NCBI GenBank assembly: GCA_017617295.1
Contig: JAFZWN010000077.1
Location: forward strand, 1-33,625
DNA from: Clostridiales bacterium
GTDB lineage: Bacteria > Bacillota > Clostridia > Saccharofermentanales > Saccharofermentanaceae
Length of the DNA stretch: 33,625 nucleotides
Direction of reading: 5' to 3'
The notes beneath the pieces were generated by a model. That model did no database searches and was not told where the DNA came from. It saw only the letters and a program-made list of their open reading frames with translations. Of this stretch, positions 8,442-14,886 are shown one piece after another; positions within the stretch are counted from its first letter, which is position 1, and each line of letters begins with the position of its first letter. The translations under genes were made by a program, and so were the position numbers.

Positions 8442-9347
8442 ATGAATGCAGTAAAAAAGGCATACTATCATCTTCCGGGTCTGTTTGAATTCTATGACCT
8501 TTACAGTGTCTTCCTGCCTCTTTGGAGAGAGCATCGGGAATACTTTTACGATTGGTGCGAGATAGGCTCCGTATACGGCGCACCCCAGGATGCTCTGTGG
8601 GGAGGAGGCCGCGTGGGATTCGGAGAAGAAGATCCCCGTAACGTCATATCCCTTATGAAGGAATATAAGATATCGTCGCGGCTGACGTTCAGTAATTCCC
8701 TTATCAGGCAGGAACATCTGTCGGATAAAAGATGCAACGATCTTTGCGCACTTTTTGAAAAGAGCGGCGAAGTGCCAAACGGTATAATAATCCATTCCGA
8801 TCTGCTGCTCGAATATATAAAGGAGAACTATCCCGGATTCTATTTTGTCTCTTCGACCACGAAAGTACTGACTGACTTCAGTGATTTCGAAAGAGAGCTC
8901 GACAGGGAGGAGTTCTCGTTTGCCGTACCCGACTTCAGGCTCAACAAGGACTTCGATCATCTTAACTCGCTGACGGATGAGCAAAAGAAAAAGACGGAGT
9001 TTCTCTGTAATGAATGCTGTTCCTTCGGCTGCCGGGTAAGGAAGGAATGCTACGAGAACGTAAGCCGCAAGAGCCTGGGGGAAACGGTACAGGACCATAT
9101 CTGCAGTTCGCCCGATGCGGGGAGGGGATACAGGTTTTCCGAAGCGATGAAGAACCCGGGATTTATCGGGACGGAGGATATCCTGAATACTTATATGCCC
9201 GCAGGTTTCAGCCACTTCAAGATCGAGGGCAGGAGCCTGGGAAGCGCCGTCATCCTCGAGTTCCTCCTTTATTTTATGACCAGGCCCGAATACCGGCTCA
9301 AGGTAAGGGAAGAGATATATCTGGACAGTATGCTGGATCTGTTCTGA
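8442..9347 (+). CDS. Conserved protein with U32-peptidase-like features (TIM-barrel, Cys cluster)
   Basis: The roughly 301-residue protein is not firmly recognised. Alternating hydrophobic strands (NGIIIHSDLL, FYFVSSTTKVL, FSFAVPDFRLN) suggest a TIM barrel. A Cys cluster, CNECCSFGCRVRKEC at about residues 189-203, could hold a metal or Fe-S centre. The closing GFSHFKIEGRSLGSA resembles the KIEGR segment of peptidase family U32 proteins. An upstream ATG at 8394 adds 16 residues, but ATG 8442 has AAGGCGGGG 8 bases before it and is preferred. It is divergent from the big lipoprotein gene. The U32 link is inference; enzymatic role unknown. Confidence 0.6.
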   Translation: MNAVKKAYYHLPGLFEFYDLYSVFLPLWREHREYFYDWCEIGSVYGAPQDALWGGGRVGFGEEDPRNVISLMKEYKISSRLTFSNSLIRQEHLSDKRCNDLCALFEKSGEVPNGIIIHSDLLLEYIKENYPGFYFVSSTTKVLTDFSDFERELDREEFSFAVPDFRLNKDFDHLNSLTDEQKKKTEFLCNECCSFGCRVRKECYENVSRKSLGETVQDHICSSPDAGRGYRFSEAMKNPGFIGTEDILNTYMPAGFSHFKIEGRSLGSAVILEFLLYFMTRPEYRLKVREEIYLDSMLDLF

Positions 9348-9371
9348 TCAGTCCCCGAAGGGTGTTCCGTC

Positions 9372-9399
9372 TTGACTTAAAAGGCAGGAGACCTATAGA
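9372..9399 (+). promoter_or_regulatory. Sigma-A type promoter for small gene at 9440
   Basis: TTGACT (9372-9377) and TATAGA (9394-9399) are separated by 16 bases. A strong ribosome site and short reading frame follow 25-40 bases downstream. Confidence 0.6.
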
Positions 9400-9439
9400 T
9401 GGTCTAAGGATGTATCATTTCATTAGGGAGGATAGGGGA

Positions 9440-9557
9440 ATGAGAAAAGAGTTATTGCTGCATCTACATGAAGACGGTTACGGGATTCTTGAACTGTCCC
9501 GACGACAGGGATGAGGACGGCGTGGCCCGGTGGCTCGAGGAGAACGCCGCGGTCTGA
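9440..9557 (+). pseudogene. Small gene apparently broken by one-base frameshift
   Basis: A promoter and GGGAGG at 9425-9430 precede ATG 9440. That frame reads MRKELLLHLHEDGYG and stops at 9512-9514 after 24 residues. A second frame, open from ATG 9468 and lacking its own ribosome site, reads FLNCPDDRDEDGVARWLEEN to a TGA at 9555-9557. Removing one G from the GGG at 9482-9484 joins them into a coherent acidic 38-residue protein. A true frameshift mutation, an assembly error or two unrelated frames are all possible. No family recognised. Confidence 0.4.
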
Positions 9558-9561
9558 CATA

Positions 9562-9570
9562 TGGTATAAT
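9562..9570 (+). promoter_or_regulatory. Extended -10 promoter (TGGTATAAT)
   Basis: TGG followed by TATAAT, with no recognisable -35, about 54 bases before the ATG of the HExxH membrane protein gene. The same TGn-TATAAT form precedes several other genes in this window. Confidence 0.6.
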
Positions 9571-9623
9571 CGCTGAGGCAGAAAACCTCTGTCGGTAAGT
9601 AAAGAAATAATAGGAATAATGGT

Positions 9624-10628
9624 ATGAAAAACAAGGATAACAAGGGTAACAAGAAAAAGAAGTGCATCGTTAAGAAGATCTTCCTGATCATATTAGCGGT
9701 ACTTCTGGTATGGCTGGCAGCAGATATAATCGTGACCGAGATATATGCCCGCAAGATCCCGCATCGTTTTGCTTCCGCGGAAGAGGGCAGGGAGCTTATG
9801 CTCTCCAATACCGAATACTATTCGGCTATGACGCAGATCGATATCGAGGCCAGGCTGGGCAGGAGCGGCGCGACGCTTGATGAACTGCTTGATGCATCCA
9901 CTGCCGAGGTCAAGAGTTTCAATATCATTGAAAAGTACCTCCTGGACCGCCGCATCGCTCATATGGCCAGGACACTCAGCCGTAACGGTTATGAACTTCC
10001 GCAGCTTGAAGAGATCGTATACATAAAGACGGATATGACTACGGAAGGTATCGGCGCGAGCGGCTATACTCACGGTACGCAGATCTACCTGAATTCCATT
10101 AATGTATTGATCAGTGCCATTCCCGGGGGAAGCGAGTATTTTGAACAGCTATTATGGCATGAACTGTTCCACTGTCTTACAAGGAATAATCCCGACTTCA
10201 GAGCCGAGATGTATTCCCTCATCGACTTTACCGTTACGGGAACTGATTTTGAATTTCCGCCCTGTATAAGGGATGTTTATTGCAGCAACCCGGATGTCGA
10301 ACATCACGATGCATATGCGACATTCAATATCGACGGGCAGGACATCGACTGCTACCTTGTCTGGATCTATCTGCCGGGTGAACTTGGATCTGCTCCCGAC
10401 CTGCCGGTACTTGTTCCGATCGACGGGACGGATACCTATTATCTGCCGGAGCAGGCATCAGACTTCTTCGAAGTGTTCGGGACCAATGCCGATTATTATA
10501 TCGATCCCGAGGAGTTCATGGCCGACAACTTTAAGTATGCAATGTATTACGGTATCGAAGGACAGGGCGGAGAGGGGTATCCCGAGCCCGAGATCATACA
10601 GGGCATTATCGATATAATGAGCCGGTGA
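9624..10628 (+). CDS. Membrane-anchored predicted zinc metallopeptidase (HExxH)
   Basis: A 334-residue protein with a very basic N-terminus (Lys/Asn rich, 1-18) and one transmembrane helix at about 18-38; the rest is predicted extracellular. The zinc motif HELFH is at 179-183. A later EEFMADNF segment near 305 resembles the E-x-x-A-x-x-F third-ligand region of anthrax lethal-factor-like and related gluzincins, so the Glu there is the likely third zinc ligand; this is inference. There is no lipobox. The ribosome site is weak (AGGA). Substrate unknown. Confidence 0.65.
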   Translation: MKNKDNKGNKKKKCIVKKIFLIILAVLLVWLAADIIVTEIYARKIPHRFASAEEGRELMLSNTEYYSAMTQIDIEARLGRSGATLDELLDASTAEVKSFNIIEKYLLDRRIAHMARTLSRNGYELPQLEEIVYIKTDMTTEGIGASGYTHGTQIYLNSINVLISAIPGGSEYFEQLLWHELFHCLTRNNPDFRAEMYSLIDFTVTGTDFEFPPCIRDVYCSNPDVEHHDAYATFNIDGQDIDCYLVWIYLPGELGSAPDLPVLVPIDGTDTYYLPEQASDFFEVFGTNADYYIDPEEFMADNFKYAMYYGIEGQGGEGYPEPEIIQGIIDIMSR

Positions 10629-10677
10629 TAACGGAATACCTTGAAAAGGGGGATCTGCTTCCCAAAAGTTTTTTTGA

Positions 10678-10686
10678 TGATATAAT
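10678..10686 (+). promoter_or_regulatory. Extended -10 promoter (TGATATAAT)
   Basis: TGA followed by TATAAT about 31 bases before the zinc-ribbon gene start at 10717, with AGGGGGG as ribosome site in between. A run of seven T and a weak GGGGA/TTCCC hairpin lie just upstream and may end the preceding transcript. Confidence 0.6.
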
Positions 10687-10716
10687 CCTATAAATATATT
10701 TTATAGGGGGGTTGGT

Positions 10717-11577
10717 ATGGAAAAGACAAAAGGTCATGTATGTCCGACCTGCGCGGGCACACTCAGGATAGATGAAGACCGCAGGCTGTATATTTGCCCG
10801 TTTTGCGGCGTATCTTTTGATTATGAATATTTCAGAGAAGACGATGTCCTTCAAAAGGGAAACACTAACCTCAGTAATGGCGAGTTCAAGGCAGCGACGG
10901 AAGCTTTTAAGTTCATGCTGGCAAAGGATCCGCATAACTTCGAGGCTCTCAGGGGCCTTGTTTTCGCCGCAGCCGGCTTAAGGAATATTGATGACCTTTC
11001 CAATATCGGGACTTTTCGAAAGCTTTACTATAAAGCGAGTGCAGACGAGATGCAGCTCGCGCTTGAAAAATGCCTGACCGAAGATAAGCCTTTTTTTGAG
11101 ACAGCAAATGAGCTCTTTACCAAGGGCAGCCGCTACAATGAGCTTAAGGATGAAAACGGCAAGCTCTCGGATGAAAGGAAATTCCACTACAGGGAGATCG
11201 ACAGACAGAACCAGAATTCCGACTACTTTATGTTCCATGTGAGAAGCCGTGACGGTGTTGCTCCGGTCCACCCCAAGGTTACACTCGGTATCTGGGTCGC
11301 CTTATGGGTAGTAATGACCGTATTCCTGCTTCTCGTTTCCAAAGCGGCATCTTTTATATGGATCATTATCGGGTTCCTGTCGATCCCTGTGGTCATAGTC
11401 GTGGCCCTGTCAGCCTACAAGCTTTATAATCTGTCCAAGATCAATGCCGTGATAAAAGAAAGGGATGACGCGATAAAGAAGCTGGACGATCAGATCAAAA
11501 AGAACGATGACGAGGCGGACCGGCTGAAGATCGATCTCCATGTCCTATACAGGAAACTCGTATCCGGCAGGAAGTGA
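10717..11577 (+). CDS. Zinc-ribbon, TPR-like, two-helix membrane protein
   Basis: A 286-residue membrane protein of unknown role. The N-terminus carries a zinc ribbon, CPTC (9-12) and CPFC (27-30). Residues about 45-80 resemble a tetratricopeptide unit (GNTNLSNGEFKAATEAFKFMLAKDP). Two hydrophobic helices occupy about 188-235 and a highly charged coiled coil about 245-282. Zinc-ribbon proteins with a C-terminal membrane domain often act as scaffolds, but no function can be assigned. It is monocistronic: own extended -10 promoter upstream and a strong terminator downstream. Confidence 0.7.
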   Translation: MEKTKGHVCPTCAGTLRIDEDRRLYICPFCGVSFDYEYFREDDVLQKGNTNLSNGEFKAATEAFKFMLAKDPHNFEALRGLVFAAAGLRNIDDLSNIGTFRKLYYKASADEMQLALEKCLTEDKPFFETANELFTKGSRYNELKDENGKLSDERKFHYREIDRQNQNSDYFMFHVRSRDGVAPVHPKVTLGIWVALWVVMTVFLLLVSKAASFIWIIIGFLSIPVVIVVALSAYKLYNLSKINAVIKERDDAIKKLDDQIKKNDDEADRLKIDLHVLYRKLVSGRK

Positions 11578-11580
11578 GGA

Positions 11581-11609
11581 TTGAATCGTTCCCTATACAG
11601 GAGTAAAAT
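11581..11609 (+). promoter_or_regulatory. Sigma-A type promoter placed just before a terminator
   Basis: TTGAAT (11581-11586), a 17-base spacer and TAAAAT (11604-11609). Transcription would start near 11616, only a few bases before the terminator hairpin at 11619. It is the only clear promoter for the GNAT-alarmone synthetase operon. Confidence 0.6.
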
Positions 11610-11618
11610 CTTAACCAT

Positions 11619-11660
11619 AGCAGACAATGACGCCTGACAGGAGTTGTTGTCTGCTTTTTT
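11619..11660 (+). terminator. Rho-independent terminator / possible attenuator
   Basis: A perfect 9-bp stem, AGCAGACAA (11619-11627) with TTGTCTGCT (11647-11655), runs into T's to 11660. It ends transcripts of the zinc-ribbon gene, and it also lies between the predicted promoter at 11581 and the GNAT start at 11678, so it may attenuate the downstream operon. Confidence 0.85.
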
Positions 11661-11677
11661 ATCGGAGGTTTTTTGTG

Positions 11678-12157
11678 ATGGCGGCTGAACTCGAGTACAG
11701 ATGGACGGACGGATACGATCCGGACTTTGGAAGGTTTTACGAGGAGACCGAGAGATACTACAGCAGTATCGTCGGAGGCCTTAAGAACAGGACAGGCTTC
11801 GTGGCCTATAACATTTCCGAGAGTGTATCCGATGTCCTGATAGCAACGGACAACGGGACTGCGGTCGCCTGCGCGGGCCTCAAGAGGTATTCCGATACGG
11901 ATGTCGAGATCAAGAGAGTATGGGTCGAGCCTTCGGCCAGGCGCCGCGGGATCGCGGGACATATGATGGCTCTTCTTGAGGCTAAGGCGAAGGAACAGGG
12001 CTATAAGAGGCTGATCCTTCAGACGCGCCCCATAATGCCCGATGCCGTCGGGCTCTATGAGAAGCTCGGCTACAGCCTGATCGACAACTATCCTCCGTAC
12101 GATAAACTGCAAGGAGCGATATGCTTCGCGAAAGGGATAACAGATGATAACGCTTAA
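11678..12157 (+). CDS. GNAT-family N-acetyltransferase
   Basis: Single-domain acetyltransferase of 159 residues. The acetyl-CoA loop is VEPSARRRGIAGHMM (R-R-x-G-x-A), preceded by the beta strand KRVWV. The end, GLYEKLGYSLIDNYPPY, is the usual GNAT alpha4-beta6 ending. An upstream ATG at 11627 is inside the terminator stem and has no ribosome site; ATG 11678 has GGAGG at 11664-11668, so it is the start. The gene overlaps the alarmone synthetase gene by 14 bases, implying coupled translation. Substrate unknown; the coupling with a nucleotide-alarmone enzyme is notable. Confidence 0.85.
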   Translation: MAAELEYRWTDGYDPDFGRFYEETERYYSSIVGGLKNRTGFVAYNISESVSDVLIATDNGTAVACAGLKRYSDTDVEIKRVWVEPSARRRGIAGHMMALLEAKAKEQGYKRLILQTRPIMPDAVGLYEKLGYSLIDNYPPYDKLQGAICFAKGITDDNA

Positions 12158-13124
12158 CGATTATCTTTACGACGGGGATACAGTTGTAAAGATCCTTCAC
12201 AGATATTCACGGGACCTGAAGGCGGCAGCGATCGAGAGCGGCAACGGGGTCGATCTCACTCACAGCAACTGCCTTCTTCAGATGATCGAGCTTCTCGAGC
12301 ATAACGATTTCCTCACTGCCCAGTCACAGCAGATAAGGGAATTCTATAAGTACATGGCGGACAGATATCCGTTTCTTGCGTTCACGTTCAAGGGCAGGAT
12401 CAAATCGCTCATAAGGCTGGAGGAAAAGATCAACGGCAACATAGTCGAGTATATATACGATTATTATATGAAGACAGGCACGTTCCCTCCCGAATCGCAG
12501 ATCAAGGATCAGATCGGCAGGATCAAGGACCTGATAGCCTACAGGATCGTCATCTCGCTTCCGGTCTGCCACTTAAAGCCCGAGGACAACAGGGCGGAGA
12601 TGGAACTTAAGTACCTTTACGAGATCGCGAACGCACTGCCCGATTTCCTCGAGGAGAGAGGCTTCAAGCCAGAGCTTTCCGGCAAGGTCGATCAAAGCAC
12701 CCGTATAGAAGATAAATACAAGCAGTACTACAGGGACTATATCGAGAAGCCTAACATGTTCGGCTACAAGTCTCTTCATATCTCCTTTTTCGACAACGCA
12801 TCGAGGAGCAATATCGAGGTGCAATTGAGGACCAAGGAGATGGATGACGTGGCGGAGATCGGTCCCGCGAATCATCTGGGATACGAGGAGCGCCAGGAAA
12901 AGGAGCGCGCGAGGAGGAGCGAGATCCCGGCGGGGGAGAATATCTTCTTCGATAACGCATACGAGCGAGGGATGAGATTGCAGCAGCTCGAGCTCAACAA
13001 AGTGGATGTAAACATGTTCGGCGCGATCGACAACAGTCTCGTCAACGACGGCTGCGGCCTGTACAGGGGCAGGCAGATCCTGCCTTACGAGCATCTGTCG
13101 AGATTTCAGAACGATCTTATCTGA
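12144..13124 (+). CDS. RelA/SpoT-type (p)ppGpp synthetase domain protein
   Basis: Predicted small alarmone synthetase that transfers pyrophosphate from ATP to GDP/GTP. The synthetase signatures occur in order: FKGRIKSLIRLEEK at 82-95 (ATP-binding R-x-K-S), RIKDLIAYRI at about 126-135, GYKSLHISF at 207-215 (substrate-stacking Tyr208) and IEVQLRTKEMDDVAEIG at 224-240 with the catalytic-type Glu225. There is no HD hydrolase domain and no TGS/ACT domain. At 326 residues it is longer than minimal RelP/RelQ enzymes, with a unique C-terminal part of about 80 residues. The family Met-His after IRT is Met-Asp here. The start ATG lies inside the GNAT gene, with AAAGGG upstream. Confidence 0.85.
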   Translation: MITLNDYLYDGDTVVKILHRYSRDLKAAAIESGNGVDLTHSNCLLQMIELLEHNDFLTAQSQQIREFYKYMADRYPFLAFTFKGRIKSLIRLEEKINGNIVEYIYDYYMKTGTFPPESQIKDQIGRIKDLIAYRIVISLPVCHLKPEDNRAEMELKYLYEIANALPDFLEERGFKPELSGKVDQSTRIEDKYKQYYRDYIEKPNMFGYKSLHISFFDNASRSNIEVQLRTKEMDDVAEIGPANHLGYEERQEKERARRSEIPAGENIFFDNAYERGMRLQQLELNKVDVNMFGAIDNSLVNDGCGLYRGRQILPYEHLSRFQNDLI

Positions 13125-13211
13125 GCTTCCAAGGGCATAGTGCAACCTCGCGGATCCTTTCCCGTCTTATATGGTGTAGACAAGAAAAGACTCTCGAAAG
13201 AAGGTGTCAGT

Positions 13212-13958
13212 ATGAAAAAGATAATAGCCATGATACTCACTGCATCGATCGCCTCCGCATTTCTTTGCGGATGCGCGCAGAAGGAAACGGAGCCCCCGAC
13301 GAGTACCCCGTCGGGAGACGACACCGAGATAACCGAGGAATTCGATTATCCCGCTGAAGTCGAGGTCACGGATGAGCTTTCGGGACTGTTTGAAAGAGCG
13401 GCGGCAACTGTCGTCGGAGTCTCATACACGCCGGCGCTGTTTATGGGTTCGGTGCAGGGAGATCCGAACGTATACTGTTTTCTCTGCAGTACTGTTTTGG
13501 CCGGTTACGAAGAAAGCCCTTATTGGACTATCGTCTATATTACGGAAGACAGCGATGGGAATGCTTCTGTCGATGAGATCTGTATTATCGATTACGGGGC
13601 AAGCTGCGAAGCAGATGCTCCGGTCATCATGGGAGCGAATCCTACTGAGATCGTTCCCGGAAATTGGGCTCCCACGACCGATCTTACCGTTGACGACGAT
13701 CTTCTGAACGTATATATCGAATCTGTCATTGATATCGGCATGGGCGGAACGCTTGATGTCGAAAAGGTCAGACCTGAAGCAGTCCTGGCTTCGCAGGTCG
13801 TAGCCGGTATGAACTACTGCTTCCTGAACCACTGGCTCAACGAGAGCAGCGGTACTTACTACTGGTCTCTCGAATTTGTCTATGCCGATCCGGAAGGGAA
13901 CGCAACGATGACGAACTGCTATCATCTTGATATCGAACAGATCTACGAGCTTGTGTGA
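13212..13958 (+). CDS. Lipoprotein with two repeats and cystatin-like QVVAG motif
   Basis: A 248-residue lipoprotein: signal peptide with LCGC lipobox (Cys21), then a Thr/Ser/Pro/acid linker to about 48. Two similar halves follow, about 114 residues apart: NVYCFLC (86-92) ... DGNASV and MNYCFLN (200-206) ... EGNATM. The second copy keeps QVVAG at 195-199, the exact hairpin motif with which cystatins (MEROPS I25) bind papain-type peptidases; the first has degenerated to VQGDP. A longer frame begins at 13140, but ATG 13212 starts the signal peptide and has AAGGTG before it. A cystatin-like fold is inferred from the motif only. A papain-fold lipoprotein lies 0.9 kb downstream. Confidence 0.7.
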   Translation: MKKIIAMILTASIASAFLCGCAQKETEPPTSTPSGDDTEITEEFDYPAEVEVTDELSGLFERAAATVVGVSYTPALFMGSVQGDPNVYCFLCSTVLAGYEESPYWTIVYITEDSDGNASVDEICIIDYGASCEADAPVIMGANPTEIVPGNWAPTTDLTVDDDLLNVYIESVIDIGMGGTLDVEKVRPEAVLASQVVAGMNYCFLNHWLNESSGTYYWSLEFVYADPEGNATMTNCYHLDIEQIYELV

Positions 13959-13985
13959 TAAAGCGTAACGAAATGCTCCTTGATC

Positions 13986-14015
13986 GGTCCCCGGCAAATG
14001 ACGGGGACCTTTCTG
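13986..14015 (+). terminator. Rho-independent terminator after the QVVAG lipoprotein gene
   Basis: Perfect 8-bp stem GGTCCCCG (13986-13993) with CGGGGACC (14002-14009), an 8-base loop and a short T-rich tail (TTTCT). Confidence 0.7.
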
Positions 14016-14077
14016 TTGCTCTTTCATACCGGATAAGATAGACTTTTTATCGGAATGACTTTTATGGAGGGACCGAT

Positions 14078-14692
14078 ATGAGCATAAGGACTAATTACGA
14101 GAAATGGTATGAGGGCGATGAGTTTTACTGGGGGACAGATCCTGCTGATTTCTGCGATATCCTGATCGGGCTGTGCCCGCCGTCTTCCGGGAAGAAAGTC
14201 CTGGACATAGGCTGCGGCGAAGGCAAGGATGCTGTCTATATGGCGCAGAAGGGATATGAAGTCACCGCTTTTGATCTGACAGACAACGGTATCAGAAAGA
14301 CATTGAAGCTGGCGGCTGACCGCGGCGTTAAGATCGATGCATATGTTGACGATATCAATACTTTCGGGACGGATAAAATGTTCGATATCGTTTATTCCAC
14401 GGGAACGGTACAGTACCTTTTTGATGAGAATAAGAAAGGCTTCTTCGAGAAGATCGGAAGGATCACAAAAAAGAACGGATTCGTCTACTTTAACGTGTTT
14501 GTGGATAAGCCGTTCCTGGAGCTTCCGCCCGACTGGGATATCGAGGAGAAGATGTGGAAGTCCGGAGAGCTTTTCTCGTTTTTCCCTGACTGGAAAGTGC
14601 ATCATATCGACGAGATCATCTTCGAGGACCTAAGCGGCGGAATTCCCCATTTTCACTGCATGGATACGATAATCTGCGAAAAGATGGTGTAA
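14078..14692 (+). CDS. Class I SAM-dependent methyltransferase (TehB/UbiE-like)
   Basis: Cytoplasmic methyltransferase of 204 residues. The SAM-binding motif I is VLDIGCGEGKDAV at 41-53; Asp66 in VTAFDLT is the acidic residue of motif II. The opening YEKWYEGDEFYWGTDPAD and the short size recall tellurite-resistance TehB-type and small-molecule methyltransferases. GGAGGGA precedes ATG. It stands alone between a terminator and the next promoter. The acceptor substrate is unknown; nothing in the sequence links it to the two flanking lipoproteins except position. Confidence 0.83.
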   Translation: MSIRTNYEKWYEGDEFYWGTDPADFCDILIGLCPPSSGKKVLDIGCGEGKDAVYMAQKGYEVTAFDLTDNGIRKTLKLAADRGVKIDAYVDDINTFGTDKMFDIVYSTGTVQYLFDENKKGFFEKIGRITKKNGFVYFNVFVDKPFLELPPDWDIEEKMWKSGELFSFFPDWKVHHIDEIIFEDLSGGIPHFHCMDTIICEKMV

Positions 14693-14791
14693 AAGGGCTC
14701 TTTCGATTATTGAACTTGTCTGTTTTTGAATGCAAGTTTTAAGCGTAAACTATCACTTCTCACGATTCTTTTTGTTTGGCGCTGTTTTTTA

Positions 14792-14820
14792 TTGATTTTA
14801 AAATAGCTCGCGAATATAAT
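14792..14820 (+). promoter_or_regulatory. Sigma-A type promoter for papain-fold lipoprotein gene
   Basis: TTGATT (14792-14797), 17-base spacer and perfect TATAAT (14815-14820), in an AT-rich gap. Transcription would start near 14827, giving a leader of about 60 bases. Confidence 0.75.
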
Positions 14821-14886
14821 CTCCTTTGTTAAAAGGATATAGAAATCGTATAAAAAGAAGTCCCGGTGTTGGGGGGAGAAAAGATT

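Noticed and set aside
10641..10675. Weak hairpin GGGGA/TTCCC with later T-run as terminator of the HExxH gene
   Set aside because: Five-pair stem and five bases between stem and T-run; not strong enough to call separately.
14866..14886. GTG start adding seven residues to the papain-fold lipoprotein
   Set aside because: It would place the G-rich ribosome site inside the coding region and extend the signal peptide; ATG 14887 is well positioned.
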